Origin: an uncultured Treponema sp.
Lineage (GTDB): Bacteria; Spirochaetota; Spirochaetia; Treponematales; Treponemataceae
Direction: 5' to 3'
DNA: 33,104 bases
Assembly (NCBI GenBank): GCA_947178095.1
Contig: CAMWWZ010000017.1
Span: 1 to 33,104 of the forward strand
Below, in pieces: positions 1 to 8,217 of this stretch. Numbering within the stretch: the first letter of the stretch is position 1; each line of letters begins with the position of its first letter. The notes under the pieces were generated by a model. The model made no database searches. It had not been told where the DNA came from and worked only from the letters and a program-made list of their open reading frames with translations. The position numbers were made by a program, and so were the translations under genes.

Positions 1-44
1 CTTGCCCCCCAGACAAGCACGCTAACCAGCTGCGCTATAGCCCG
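1..44 (-). tRNA. tRNA-Pro(GGG), 5' part, cut by the window edge
   Basis: Read on the minus strand, this begins CGGGCTA, the acceptor 5' strand typical of proline tRNAs with C at position 1. A D-arm follows (GCGC, then a loop containing GGTTA). The anticodon stem CTTGT/GCAAG encloses the loop CTGGGGG, so the anticodon is GGG. The variable and T arms lie outside the window. A sigma-70 promoter stands just upstream. Confidence 0.85.
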
Positions 45-56
45 TTATTGGAAATG

Positions 57-85
57 ATTATATCACATTTGGAAAAAAGTTGCAA
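57..85 (-). promoter_or_regulatory. sigma-70 promoter of tRNA-Pro
   Basis: On the minus strand there is TTGCAA (80-85), a 17-nt spacer and a perfect TATAAT (57-62). The tRNA 5' end lies 12 nt beyond the -10 box. The -35 box lies inside the terminator hairpin that ends the upstream rodA operon, so the two elements share DNA. Confidence 0.8.
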
Positions 86-106
86 GCACTTGCCTTAAAC
101 TTTTTT
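73..106 (-). terminator. probable intrinsic terminator after rodA
   Basis: On the minus strand AAAAAAGTT, a 4-nt bulge, GCAAG, a two-base turn, CTTGC and AACTTTTTT can fold into one long hairpin ending in a U-run. It starts 17 nt past the rodA stop codon. The symmetry means it could work in both directions. The inner loop is tight, so the exact fold is inferred. Confidence 0.6.
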
Positions 107-122
107 GTCCAAAATGAACGAA

Positions 123-1484
123 CTAAGCCTCAATTACGGATCGCGTTATACCCCCCCCTACAATTTCCTGATTCATGAACGCGAAGTGGCGGTAGTTTAT
201 GCTCATCATTAGCCCCACGCAGAACATCGCAGTCCACATCGAAGAGCCGCCGTATGAAATGAAAAGAAGCGGAATTCCTGTAATCGGCATTATTCCCATC
301 ACCATTCCGATGTTTACGGTAAAGTGGAAAAACAGCATTCCGAGAATTCCGCACGCAACGTAATAGCCGAAATGATTCGTGATGCGGCGGATTATTAGAA
401 TCATTCTGAACATGAGCACAAAATATAACACAAAAACTCCGAGTCCGCCCAAAAATCCCGCTTCTTCGGAAAGAATGCTGAAAATGAAGTCCGTGCTTTG
501 TTCGGGAAGGAAGCGCAGGTGGCTTTGCGTTCCGCGCAAAAATCCTTTTCCGAAAAGTCCTCCCGCGCCGATTGCTGTCTTCGACTGGATTATGTTCCAG
601 CCCGCGCCTTGTCGGTCGGTGTAAGGATCAAGGAAAATTATGAGGCGCTGGATTTGGTACGGCTTGAGAACCTTCGTCACTCCGAGCGAACATGCCATCG
701 CAAAGAACAGAATCGAGCTGACATAAGTTATCCAGTAATAATATTGGTTGTGCTTGAAAAAAAGTTTTCCCAAAAATCCGATCAGGGTTATTGCGCCGAG
801 ACCCGCCGTAAAAAGCACGCGCAGGCGCGAATTCGTGAGCACGCTCAAAATGGCGTAAGTGTGCTTTGCGATTTGATCCTGCCAAATTGGAAGAATCGCA
901 AGGAAAACTGTGATTGTTCCGAACGAAAGAACCCAAAGAATGTAGCGCAATGGAATTCCCGCCGCGAAGCACATGAAGAAAAATATCGGAATATAGACGC
1001 TCGAAGTGCCCAAGTCCGGCTGAATCAAAATCAATCCCATCGTAAAGAGCATTATCGCAAGCCCGATGAAAAAGCGGTTTCGTTCCTCGAAGGCTTCGCT
1101 TTTGTGGAAATACCATCCCAAAAAAAGTATGTAGATTATCTTGCCGAATTCCGCGGGCTGGATTCCGAAGTCGCCGATTCCGATCCAGCTTTTCGCGCCG
1201 TTCACGGTCTTTCCGAAAAGCCGCGTTATCACCAAAAGGAAAATCAGAAATCCGAAAAGATATACGATGTAACGCTCGTAGTTGCGGTAGTCGTAGATCG
1301 CGGCGAAAAAAAGCAGCGCGAGTCCAAGGCTTGCCCAGATGATTTGCTTCACGTATTCATTCGTGACCAAAACGCCCTGTTGGTTTATCGCGCTCGAATA
1401 GATGAAGAATATTCCGATTGTCGCCAAAGCCAAAACGCAAAGGAGCATTATCCAGTCTATCAGACTAAAAATTTTGATTTTCAC
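123..1484 (-). CDS. rodA: RodA, SEDS-family peptidoglycan glycosyltransferase
   Basis: This is a 453-residue polytopic membrane protein of the FtsW/RodA/SpoVE family, which polymerises lipid II for lateral wall growth together with the class B PBP encoded just upstream. About ten hydrophobic segments are visible. Family signatures include the FLPEQSTDFIFS stretch with its conserved aspartate, and near the C-terminus a GIPLLFISYGGSS segment. It is longer than the roughly 370-residue Escherichia coli RodA because of an extra insertion in the middle. The start is GTG, with AGGA about nine nt upstream that overlaps the mrdA stop region. It is the last gene of the mre operon. A run of eight G's (151-158) codes for glycines in the last dozen residues, so slippage there would change only the tail. 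Confidence 0.95.
   Translation of the reverse strand: MKIKIFSLIDWIMLLCVLALATIGIFFIYSSAINQQGVLVTNEYVKQIIWASLGLALLFFAAIYDYRNYERYIVYLFGFLIFLLVITRLFGKTVNGAKSWIGIGDFGIQPAEFGKIIYILFLGWYFHKSEAFEERNRFFIGLAIMLFTMGLILIQPDLGTSSVYIPIFFFMCFAAGIPLRYILWVLSFGTITVFLAILPIWQDQIAKHTYAILSVLTNSRLRVLFTAGLGAITLIGFLGKLFFKHNQYYYWITYVSSILFFAMACSLGVTKVLKPYQIQRLIIFLDPYTDRQGAGWNIIQSKTAIGAGGLFGKGFLRGTQSHLRFLPEQSTDFIFSILSEEAGFLGGLGVFVLYFVLMFRMILIIRRITNHFGYYVACGILGMLFFHFTVNIGMVMGIMPITGIPLLFISYGGSSMWTAMFCVGLMMSINYRHFAFMNQEIVGGGITRSVIEA
151..158 (-). repeat. poly-G tract (G8) in the rodA C-terminal codons
   Basis: Eight consecutive G's on the coding strand encode part of the Gly-Gly-Gly run before the final nine residues of RodA. 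A +1 slip would end the protein within a few codons of the present stop, so the likely effect is only a changed tail. Confidence 0.8.
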
Positions 1485-1495
1485 AATACGCCATC

Positions 1496-3379
1496 CTATT
1501 CAATTCTCGCGCCCCTACTTCTGTGGCTTCTTATGAGATGTTGCCAGCCCAACGACTCTACGGCTTCTTCATAAGTTTGGTTCGCAAAGATTCCCTGCAT
1601 TATTATGTTCGTTGCATAGTTTGACCAGGATTCCCAAACATTCGCCGCCTCGACAATTGTCGCCACTACGATTCTTTCTTCCGGCGGCCCGTCCCAAGGC
1701 GCGTAAGCCAAGAGCCACGAGTGCCAGCTGTCCTTGTAGCCGTTCACTTCGGCGGTGCCGGTCTTTGCCGCCATTTTTACCGTGCGGTTTGCAAGGCTGT
1801 GGCGTGTCGCGCCGTCGGTAACGGTGTAGCGCAAGTCGTTTTGGATTTCCTTCCAAATCGCGTCATCCAAATCGCTTTTATGAAGGACTTCAGGCTCGAC
1901 AGTCTCGAGCAATTCGTCTGTGGACGGATCTCGCACTTCCTTTAAAATATGCGGCTTGTATGTCACGCCGGAATTCGCGACCATCGCCATGACATTCGCG
2001 ACTTGCAGGGGAGTCGCCGTGGTATAGCCCTGCCCTATCGAAATCGCCATCGTGTCGCCGCCGAGCCAACGTTCATGGTAGCGGCGTTCTTTCCATTCGG
2101 CAGACGGAAAGAATCCCCTTGACTGGCTTGGCAAATCTATTTGCGCGCTTTGCCCGTAGCCGAACATTTTCGCGTACTGCGCGATTTTTTCGACGCCGAG
2201 TTTTTCGCGACCAATCTGCCAATAGTAAATGTCGCATGATTGCGCCAAGGCGTTCTTAAAGTTAAGGCGGCCGTGTCCGGGACGCAGAATCCAGCAGTGG
2301 AAGATGCGCCCTCCATATTCCATGTCGCCGCTGCATTCGATTTTCTCATAAAGCGGCAGGGATTTTTCTGCGAGAATCGCCGCGCTCATCACGATTTTAA
2401 AAGTCGAAGCCGGCGGATACGCCGCATTCACGGCGCGGTTCAAAAGCGGATTGTATTGATCCTGCGTGAGCTTTGAATATTCTTCCGACGAATTTTCCCT
2501 GTTAAATAGGTTCGAGTCAAAATAAGGATATGAGACCATCGCGAGCACTTCGCCCGTGGAAGGCTTCAGCACGACGACCGCGCCGATTCGATTGCCCAAG
2601 GCTTTTTCCGCCAATTTTTGGATGTTCGTGTCAATCGTGAGGACGAGCTTTTTTCCCATTTCAGGAGGACGAATTGTTGGCGGCTCGGAAATTATTCTTC
2701 CGCGAGCATCGATTGTCCTTTGTTCAAGGCCGTCCTTTCCTTGGAGAAGCGAGTCGTATTGCTTTTCTATGCCGTTTTTTCCGACGATGCTCGTGTTCGA
2801 ATAGCCTTTGTTGTACATCAATGCGTATTCTTCGCGCGTTATGTTTCCGACATAGCCCAATATGTGCGAGAACGAGCCTGTTTCGATGTAGTTTCTCATC
2901 GGCTTTGACACATAACTCACGCCTGGCAAATCATAGAGGTTTTCGGCGATGTTCGAGACGATTTCGAAAGGCACGTTTGACTTTACCGTGACTCGGCTGA
3001 AAGAACGCCGTATGCTCGGCGGAATGGCTTCGTCGATTTCGGATTTCTTTATTCCGAGATAATCGGCAAGTTTCAAGCTAACAGTGTCGTATTCATTGGC
3101 GGGAATTTCGCCGGGCACGACTTCGATTGCGAAAGAGTCAGTGTTTATGACGAGTGCGGCGTTGTTGTTGCGGTCGTAAATTTCTCCGCGCTGCGCTGTT
3201 ATTACCGTGTTTCTCGTGGAAACGACACGCGACTGCGTTCTGTATACGTTTCCGTGAATCACTTGCATCGAAAAAAGGCGCAAAGTGTAAATTACGAAAA
3301 TCGCGCCAATCATCATGGAAAAAACTGAGATGACGACAATCTTGCTCCTGATTCTTGTCTTTCCTCCCACTTTCGCCAT
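1496..3379 (-). CDS. mrdA: penicillin-binding protein 2, peptidoglycan transpeptidase
   Basis: This is a class B PBP of 627 residues, the normal size for PBP2. It cross-links peptidoglycan in the elongasome, paired with RodA. A single transmembrane anchor spans about residues 17-38, followed by the dimerisation domain and a transpeptidase domain. All three catalytic motifs are present: S325-T-F-K328 (after PPA), S381-C-D383 in the SxN/D position as in other PBP2s, and K539-T-G541. The start codon overlaps the mreD stop (TGATG), with AGGAG seven nt before it, so translation is probably coupled. The rodA gene follows after 11 nt. Class A features are absent, which argues against PBP1. Confidence 0.95.
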   Translation of the reverse strand: MAKVGGKTRIRSKIVVISVFSMMIGAIFVIYTLRLFSMQVIHGNVYRTQSRVVSTRNTVITAQRGEIYDRNNNAALVINTDSFAIEVVPGEIPANEYDTVSLKLADYLGIKKSEIDEAIPPSIRRSFSRVTVKSNVPFEIVSNIAENLYDLPGVSYVSKPMRNYIETGSFSHILGYVGNITREEYALMYNKGYSNTSIVGKNGIEKQYDSLLQGKDGLEQRTIDARGRIISEPPTIRPPEMGKKLVLTIDTNIQKLAEKALGNRIGAVVVLKPSTGEVLAMVSYPYFDSNLFNRENSSEEYSKLTQDQYNPLLNRAVNAAYPPASTFKIVMSAAILAEKSLPLYEKIECSGDMEYGGRIFHCWILRPGHGRLNFKNALAQSCDIYYWQIGREKLGVEKIAQYAKMFGYGQSAQIDLPSQSRGFFPSAEWKERRYHERWLGGDTMAISIGQGYTTATPLQVANVMAMVANSGVTYKPHILKEVRDPSTDELLETVEPEVLHKSDLDDAIWKEIQNDLRYTVTDGATRHSLANRTVKMAAKTGTAEVNGYKDSWHSWLLAYAPWDGPPEERIVVATIVEAANVWESWSNYATNIIMQGIFANQTYEEAVESLGWQHLIRSHRSRGARIE

Positions 3380-3888
3380 CAGCTCAATCTCCTGTCCGGC
3401 AAAGCGAGGAACGCATCGAACGCGCCAAGGAATTTAAACATTATCGGCGTGAAAATCGTGTTAAGCGCGAGTTCCAGCGCGAAGACCGAAGAAAAGATAT
3501 GGTATGAATTGACGTATCTCGGAAACAAGAGCGATATTCCGTAAATCAAGACGGCTTTTACGATTGTTGCGGAAAAGCCTGCGACGATGCTCACCAAAGG
3601 ACTCTTGTAGTTCATAAGGTTGTGAAAGATGCCTCCGAGATAGCCCATGAGCGTCCGAACGATGCATGACATTCCGAATGGCGCGCTGCTAAAAAAATCC
3701 AGCAGGAGTCCGCTGGCAAAGCCCGTCGTTTGGCCAGCGATTTTGCCGTTTCGCACCGAAAAATAAAGCACGCAAATCATCATAAAATCGGGAAACGCCG
3801 GCAAAAACGAAATGTTCGAAAGAAGCGCGCTTTCCACGATGACGAATAAAATCAATGTCAAAAGGCTTGAAAGATATGATTTAATCAT
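3379..3888 (-). CDS. mreD: MreD, rod-shape determining membrane protein
   Basis: This is a 169-residue integral membrane protein with five or six hydrophobic segments, the usual size for MreD. It is identified mainly by its place between mreC and mrdA and by its topology, since MreD sequences are poorly conserved. MreD belongs to the elongasome and links MreC and the RodA/PBP2 pair. I chose the ATG at 3888 because it overlaps the mreC stop (ATGATTAA) and has GGGGAGGG a few nt upstream. An earlier in-frame start inside mreC would add 17 basic residues and looks wrong. Confidence 0.9.
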   Translation of the reverse strand: MIKSYLSSLLTLILFVIVESALLSNISFLPAFPDFMMICVLYFSVRNGKIAGQTTGFASGLLLDFFSSAPFGMSCIVRTLMGYLGGIFHNLMNYKSPLVSIVAGFSATIVKAVLIYGISLLFPRYVNSYHIFSSVFALELALNTIFTPIMFKFLGAFDAFLALPDRRLS

Positions 3889-4759
3889 CGTCGCCCTCCC
3901 CTTTCGCCTTGTCGTTTGGATTTCCTTGGTCAACGACAATTACCGTTTCAAGGCGCGAAAAATCTATTATCGGCGCGAGTTCAATCGCAATGGAAGTGTC
4001 GTAATCCAAAACCCGTATGCTGGAAATCGTTCCTATCGGAATGTCCGCCGGATAGTTTTCGTTTTCGCCGCTCGTGACGATTACATCTCCAAAATGAAGC
4101 TCGTCGATTACGCGGCGCTTTATGTAGTCCATGTCAAGCGGCAAAGTGTCCGAGCCGTTTCCGGAAACCAAGCCGATGTCGCGCGTGTTTTGGATTCGAG
4201 CGGAAATCGTGCAATTAAAGTCGAAGAGCGGCATTATCTGCGCCGTCGAATATCCGACCGTGACGATTTTCCCGACGATGCCGAAATTTCCGTTTTGGAT
4301 TGCGAGGACGGGCATGTTTTTCTTTATCCCGTGACGGCTGCCTTTGTTTATCACGAAATTCGTGTAAAGATTGTCCGCGCCGCGCGATATTATGTTCGCG
4401 GCATAGTTTTTATTGTCGAGACTTTGCGAAAATTCCAGCTGTTCTTTTAACCGCGCGTTTTCTTTTCGGATTTCCGTATTCGTCCGCTGCATGTATTCAT
4501 AGTCTTCTAGCTTCGCCACGAGGACATCGTATTCTTTGTGCAGCTTTGAAAGTTCTTTTACGGCGTTTATCGAATTGTTTACGGCGGAAGTTACGACATT
4601 GATTCCATTCTGCGCGGTCGAAAAAACGTTGAAGCCGAATTGCTTTACGTCCAAAATGAATCCGCCTGCCGAAAACGCCATCATTATGCACGATATCGTT
4701 AGCAGGAAAACGAGGAGAAATTCTGCGAAATGCGAGACAAAAAACGGACGTTTTTGCAT
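3881..4759 (-). CDS. mreC: MreC, rod-shape determining protein
   Basis: A protein of 292 residues with a short cytoplasmic N-terminus, one membrane segment (about residues 9-32), a coiled coil (about 65-110) and the beta-rich periplasmic MreC domain. Family features include the ISRGADNLYTNFVINKGS-type start of the beta domain, and Gly-rich turns around 'GLVSGNGSD' and 'VVTSGEN'. It acts as the periplasmic scaffold that activates PBP2. The gene starts six nt after the mreB stop with no clear Shine-Dalgarno, so coupling to mreB is likely. The C-terminus ends in an acidic GEGDDD whose last codons overlap the mreD start. Confidence 0.93.
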   Translation of the reverse strand: MQKRPFFVSHFAEFLLVFLLTISCIMMAFSAGGFILDVKQFGFNVFSTAQNGINVVTSAVNNSINAVKELSKLHKEYDVLVAKLEDYEYMQRTNTEIRKENARLKEQLEFSQSLDNKNYAANIISRGADNLYTNFVINKGSRHGIKKNMPVLAIQNGNFGIVGKIVTVGYSTAQIMPLFDFNCTISARIQNTRDIGLVSGNGSDTLPLDMDYIKRRVIDELHFGDVIVTSGENENYPADIPIGTISSIRVLDYDTSIAIELAPIIDFSRLETVIVVDQGNPNDKAKGEGDDD

Positions 4760-4765
4760 TTTCGA

Positions 4766-5800
4766 CTATACGTTGAGGTTGTCGTAAATCGATCTGTCTG
4801 TGGACATATCCTTGAACAGTTCGAAAGCCTCTCCCGCACCGAGCGCGACGCATTCAAGCGGCTTTTCCACGAGGATTACCGGAACGTTCGTTTCTTTTGA
4901 AATCAGTTTCGGAAGCCCTTTCAACATCGAGCCGCCGCCCGTCATCACGATTCCGCGTTCGATGATGTCCGCCGCAAGTTCGGGAGGCGTGTGTCCCAAA
5001 GTGTTCTTGATTTCTTCGACGATCATATTGACGGGCTCTTTCAAAGCCTCGCGCACTTCCACGCTGTCTATTTCAAGGCGGCGCGGAAGCCCTGTCGCGG
5101 CATCCGTTCCCTTTATTTCCATCTTTTTGATGTCTCTGTCGGAAGAAGCGTTTCCGATTTCAATCTTGAGGCGTTCCGCCGTCTGCTGGCCGATAAAAAG
5201 CCCGAATTTCTGCTGGATGTGCTTCACGATCGCTTCGTCGAATTTGTTGCCGCCGACGCGAATCGAAGACGTGACGACCATGCCGCCCAAAGAAATTACC
5301 GACGTTTCCGCAGTGCCGCCGCCTATGTCGCAGACCATGTGTCCGGCGGGCTCTTCGATTGGAATCTTAGCGCCGATGGCCGCCGCCAAACTTTCAGGAA
5401 TCACTTCCACTTCGCGCGCGCCCGCTTTTAGGGCCGCTTCGATTACGGCGCGTTTTTCCACTTCCGTAATGCAAGAAGGAATTCCTATCTTCATTCTTGT
5501 GGACGTGAAAAACCTGTGGCGGGGAATGATTTTCACGATGAAATATTTTATCATTTTTTCGCAACTGTCGATGTCGGCGATAACACCGTCGGCAAGCGGA
5601 CGAATCGCGCTTATGTTTTTCGGCGTTTTCCAAAGCATTCTCTTGGCTTCCGCGCCGACCGCCACGACGCGGTTCGTTCCTTTTTCCACCGCCACGACGG
5701 AAGGCTCGTCGATGACGATTCCTTTTCCGCGTACATAGATGAGCGTGTTGCAAGTGCCCAAATCGATTCCTATATCGGTCACAAAATGATTGAAAGCCAT
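4766..5800 (-). CDS. mreB: MreB, bacterial actin, cell-shape filament protein
   Basis: A 344-residue actin-fold ATPase that organises the wall-elongation machinery under the inner membrane. The nucleotide-binding motifs are intact: phosphate 1 (IGIDLGTCNT near the N-terminus), the connect region (ADGVIAD), phosphate 2 (CDIGGGTAE) and the adenosine motif (GIVMTGGGSMLKGL). Length matches the family (about 345). The start is the ATG at 5800, with GGGAGGAAAC directly upstream. A TTG four codons earlier overlaps that ribosome site and is discarded. It is the second gene of the operon, right after the TPR protein, and precedes mreC. Confidence 0.97.
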   Translation of the reverse strand: MAFNHFVTDIGIDLGTCNTLIYVRGKGIVIDEPSVVAVEKGTNRVVAVGAEAKRMLWKTPKNISAIRPLADGVIADIDSCEKMIKYFIVKIIPRHRFFTSTRMKIGIPSCITEVEKRAVIEAALKAGAREVEVIPESLAAAIGAKIPIEEPAGHMVCDIGGGTAETSVISLGGMVVTSSIRVGGNKFDEAIVKHIQQKFGLFIGQQTAERLKIEIGNASSDRDIKKMEIKGTDAATGLPRRLEIDSVEVREALKEPVNMIVEEIKNTLGHTPPELAADIIERGIVMTGGGSMLKGLPKLISKETNVPVILVEKPLECVALGAGEAFELFKDMSTDRSIYDNLNV

Positions 5801-5812
5801 GTTTCCTCCCAA

Positions 5813-6772
5813 TTATCTATATTGTTGAATTTTGCTGAGCGCGTCAGCATGATTCACTTGAATTCTCAATGTCTTGCGCCATTCCGCCCTGGCTTTTGCC
5901 AAGTCGCCGCGTCCTTCGTGCACCAGCCCCAAGCCATAATGGGCATCGGCGATATTTTCATTTTTTGAAATGAGCGCGTCGAATTCCCTTTGCGCGCCGT
6001 CATAATCATTTTCGGCAATCAGTATGTTTCCCAACAATGTCCTGCTTTTTACGATGATAGAATCATTTTGAGAACGCTGGATTATCTGGAACAAATATTG
6101 CTTTGCCGCAGAATCCTGCCCGGCCTTGGAATATTGTTCCGCGATGGACAAAAGCAGCGCGTCGCTTTCGCGCACCAAGAGTGCCTCGCTGAACGCCGCG
6201 ATGCTTTCCAATGTCATTCCTAGTTGCGCATAGCTCAATCCCAAATACTCGCTGATGTCGTCGGCCTTGTAACTTTCCTGCTTCGCGAGCGTCAGGTAAT
6301 GCACCACCATGTCTGCATAATAATGGTACGACGAAATCGAGTCTTTGTAAAAATACGATTTTCCGAGTATATAATGTATTTGCGGCAAAGTTTTTTCCTT
6401 CGCATGCATCATTGCGATTCGCAAAGCCCTTATTGCTTCGTCGATGTATTCCTGCGCCAAAGAAGAACTGGTCGAAGCCATCGCCAAATAAAACGCGGAA
6501 TATCCTCTGTATGTCAAAGCCGTATTGTTGAACGTTTTTTTTTCCAAAAGCACTCCCGCCGTATCATACACTCCCTGATAATCGTATTCGCTCCATTTGT
6601 CGGAAAGCATCGTAGTCGAAGGATATTTGTGGATTCTGTAGGAAACGAAGCGCGTCAATGCGAAAGCCATTGAAAACACGACGGCGAGAGTTACCAGTCC
6701 GCCCAGCAAGAAGGGAAAAAACTTGCCTTTGCTTTTTATGATAAGTCTGTTCGCACTGCGTGCCTTTCTCAT
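5813..6772 (-). CDS. membrane-anchored TPR protein at the head of the mre operon
   Basis: A 319-residue protein with a basic N-terminus and one membrane anchor (about residues 18-42). A long helical region built of tetratricopeptide-like repeats follows. The clearest repeat is near the C-terminus (AHYGLGLVHEGRGDLAKA). The bulk is presumably periplasmic. No enzyme motif is visible. Its place directly before mreB, with only 12 nt between stop and start, suggests a partner or scaffold of the wall-elongation complex, which is inference. I use the ATG at 6772, with GGGGTGG just upstream. A TTG at 6784 would precede that site. The rnpB 3' end lies 18 nt upstream. Confidence 0.85.
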   Translation of the reverse strand: MRKARSANRLIIKSKGKFFPFLLGGLVTLAVVFSMAFALTRFVSYRIHKYPSTTMLSDKWSEYDYQGVYDTAGVLLEKKTFNNTALTYRGYSAFYLAMASTSSSLAQEYIDEAIRALRIAMMHAKEKTLPQIHYILGKSYFYKDSISSYHYYADMVVHYLTLAKQESYKADDISEYLGLSYAQLGMTLESIAAFSEALLVRESDALLLSIAEQYSKAGQDSAAKQYLFQIIQRSQNDSIIVKSRTLLGNILIAENDYDGAQREFDALISKNENIADAHYGLGLVHEGRGDLAKARAEWRKTLRIQVNHADALSKIQQYR

Positions 6773-6790
6773 TTCCCACCCCAAAAAAAA

Positions 6791-7182
6791 CAGAAAAAAC
6801 AGTAAGCCGAGTTCTGGCAGATTTCGGAAATTCCAAAATCCATAACCATCTATCTTAATTTTTGGTCGCCCAAAAACTTTAGCGGTCTACCTGCGGCATG
6901 ACCCGGAAATGTCTCCGCTTCTTGACCTTGCTCCAAATGAGGCTTGCAATGCGCCGCGCGTTGCCGAACGGCCGGTGTGCTCTTACCACGCCTTTTCACC
7001 CTCACCCGCCTAAACGGGCAGTATGTTTTCTGTTGCGCTGTCTGTATTTTCAAAGATTTCCGCCTTGCAAAAACCTTTGAAAATCCCGGTTATTACCCGG
7101 CATTCTTTCCGGCGGAGCCCGGACTTTGCCTCACCGCAGAACGGTATCATCACCATTTGCGGCGCGGTTATGTTTTTTCTGC
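6791..7182 (-). ncRNA. rnpB: RNase P RNA (bacterial type A-like)
   Basis: On the minus strand the conserved core of RNase P RNA is present in order: GAGGCAAAGTCCGGGCTCC near the 5' end, an ACAGAAA element, GGGTGAAAAGGCGTGGTAAG followed by AGCACACCGG, GGAGCAAGGTCAAG, and CAGAACTCGGCTTA at the 3' end. I set the ends by helix P1: 7171-7181 and 6791-6801 are perfect 11-base reverse complements. The product is the catalytic subunit that trims tRNA 5' leaders, and it should act on the three tRNAs in this window. It lies between the zinc-ribbon gene and the TPR-mreBCD operon, with the 3' end followed by eight U's. Confidence 0.95.
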
Positions 7183-7198
7183 AAATCACAAATTAATT

Positions 7199-8095
7199 TT
7201 ATTCCACCTCGCTTTCTTCTTCCTCTTCTTCGTCATCGTCATCATACTTGTCGTCATAGTCTTCGGATTTTTCATCATCGTCATCGAATTCGTCTTCAAA
7301 TTCATCATCGAATTCGTCTTCATCGTCATCGTCCAAGTCCGCAAGGCTTCCGACATTGTATTCCTCTTCTTTTTCGGATTTGAGATATTCCAAGATGCGG
7401 CTGCAATACGGACAGAAGAGAATGTTCTTTTCGTCGCGAACTTCGTTTGCAAATTGCGCTGGCAAAATCATGTGGCAGCCGCCGCAGACATTGCCTTTTA
7501 CAGGAACAATGCCCTCGTTGTTGCGCTGAATTATTCTTTGAAATTTGTAGACGATTTCCTGATCGAGGTTCGGCGTGATGTTCGCCTCTTTCTTTTCAAG
7601 CGAAGCCAATTCCTTTTTAAGGCTGCTCGTCTCCTTGTCTAGCGAGGCGCGCGCTTCGTTCAATTCGTTTTCCTCGGCCTGAATGACGGTCTCGTCGGTT
7701 TTTATGCTTTCATTGAGCTCGGCGAAAACCTTTTCCTCTTTGAGCAAGTCCCGGCGCAAATAAGCCTCGCGTTCCGTGGCTTCGGTAATTTGCTTGTCCA
7801 AAGCCTCGTATTCGCGGTGCGTGGAAATGTTGTCCATTCCCTTTTCGCCTGATTCGCGCGATGCGATGGCAGCATCAAGCTCGTCTTTTATTCCGGAAAT
7901 TTTCTCTTTGAGCGCCTCGTACTTTGAATTTTTTTCGATGTATTCTTTTTTGAGACGCGACAAAAGTTCTTCTCTCGAATTCAACTGTTTGGGCACTTCT
8001 TCGATTTTTCGCCTTATTTCGTTCTCTTGAGAGAAAATTTCCTGAAGCTTCTTCAAGTCTTCAAAAATTTTCGTCATATCACGCGTCTTTTCCAT
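7199..8095 (-). CDS. C4-type zinc-ribbon coiled-coil protein with acidic tail
   Basis: A 298-residue protein of the family once called DUF164 (zf-RING_7, C4-type zinc ribbon). Residues 5-175 are an extended charged coiled coil. A zinc ribbon follows, with Cys204, Cys207, Cys228 and Cys231 (CGGC...CPYC). The role is not settled; relatives have been linked to transcription or nucleic-acid binding. Unlike the roughly 240-residue family norm, the protein continues into a tail (253-298) in which about 35 of 46 residues are Asp or Glu. The start is ATG with GGGAGA five nt upstream. It has its own promoter and a structured 5' leader of about 115 nt. The stop lies 16 nt before the rnpB 5' end. Confidence 0.85.
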   Translation of the reverse strand: MEKTRDMTKIFEDLKKLQEIFSQENEIRRKIEEVPKQLNSREELLSRLKKEYIEKNSKYEALKEKISGIKDELDAAIASRESGEKGMDNISTHREYEALDKQITEATEREAYLRRDLLKEEKVFAELNESIKTDETVIQAEENELNEARASLDKETSSLKKELASLEKKEANITPNLDQEIVYKFQRIIQRNNEGIVPVKGNVCGGCHMILPAQFANEVRDEKNILFCPYCSRILEYLKSEKEEEYNVGSLADLDDDDEDEFDDEFEDEFDDDDEKSEDYDDKYDDDDEEEEEESEVE

Positions 8096-8110
8096 GTTTG
8101 TCTCCCAAAT

Positions 8111-8157
8111 AAAAAGCCTGCAACCAGAAGGTTTGCGAATTTCGCGAGCGGCTTTTT
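8111..8157 (-). promoter_or_regulatory. structured 5' leader element, attenuator-like, before the zinc-ribbon gene
   Basis: On the minus strand, AAAAAGCC (8150-8157) pairs with GGCTTTTT (8111-8118). Two small inner hairpins are possible: ACC/GGT around TTCT, and GCGAA/TTCGC. The closing arm ends in TTTTTATTT, as in an intrinsic terminator. It sits between the promoter and the ribosome site of the downstream gene. It could equally be a leftover terminator for rpoD transcripts. Confidence 0.5.
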
Positions 8158-8160
8158 GGC

Positions 8161-8190
8161 GTGCGCGTCAAGTAAATTTGATGAGCGCAC
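8161..8190 (-). promoter_or_regulatory. leader hairpin
   Basis: GTGCGC (8161-8166) and GCGCAC (8185-8190) form a stem with an inner TCAA/TTGA pairing. It lies in the same leader, about 20 nt after the predicted transcription start and just before the attenuator-like element. Confidence 0.5.
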
Positions 8191-8217
8191 GTGCAAATAA
8201 AATATATCCTTACGGCG

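Noticed and set aside
498..1574. 358-codon plus-strand open frame
   Set aside because: It is antisense to rodA and the end of mrdA, and its composition (Arg/Glu/His-rich, no domains) is typical of a shadow frame.
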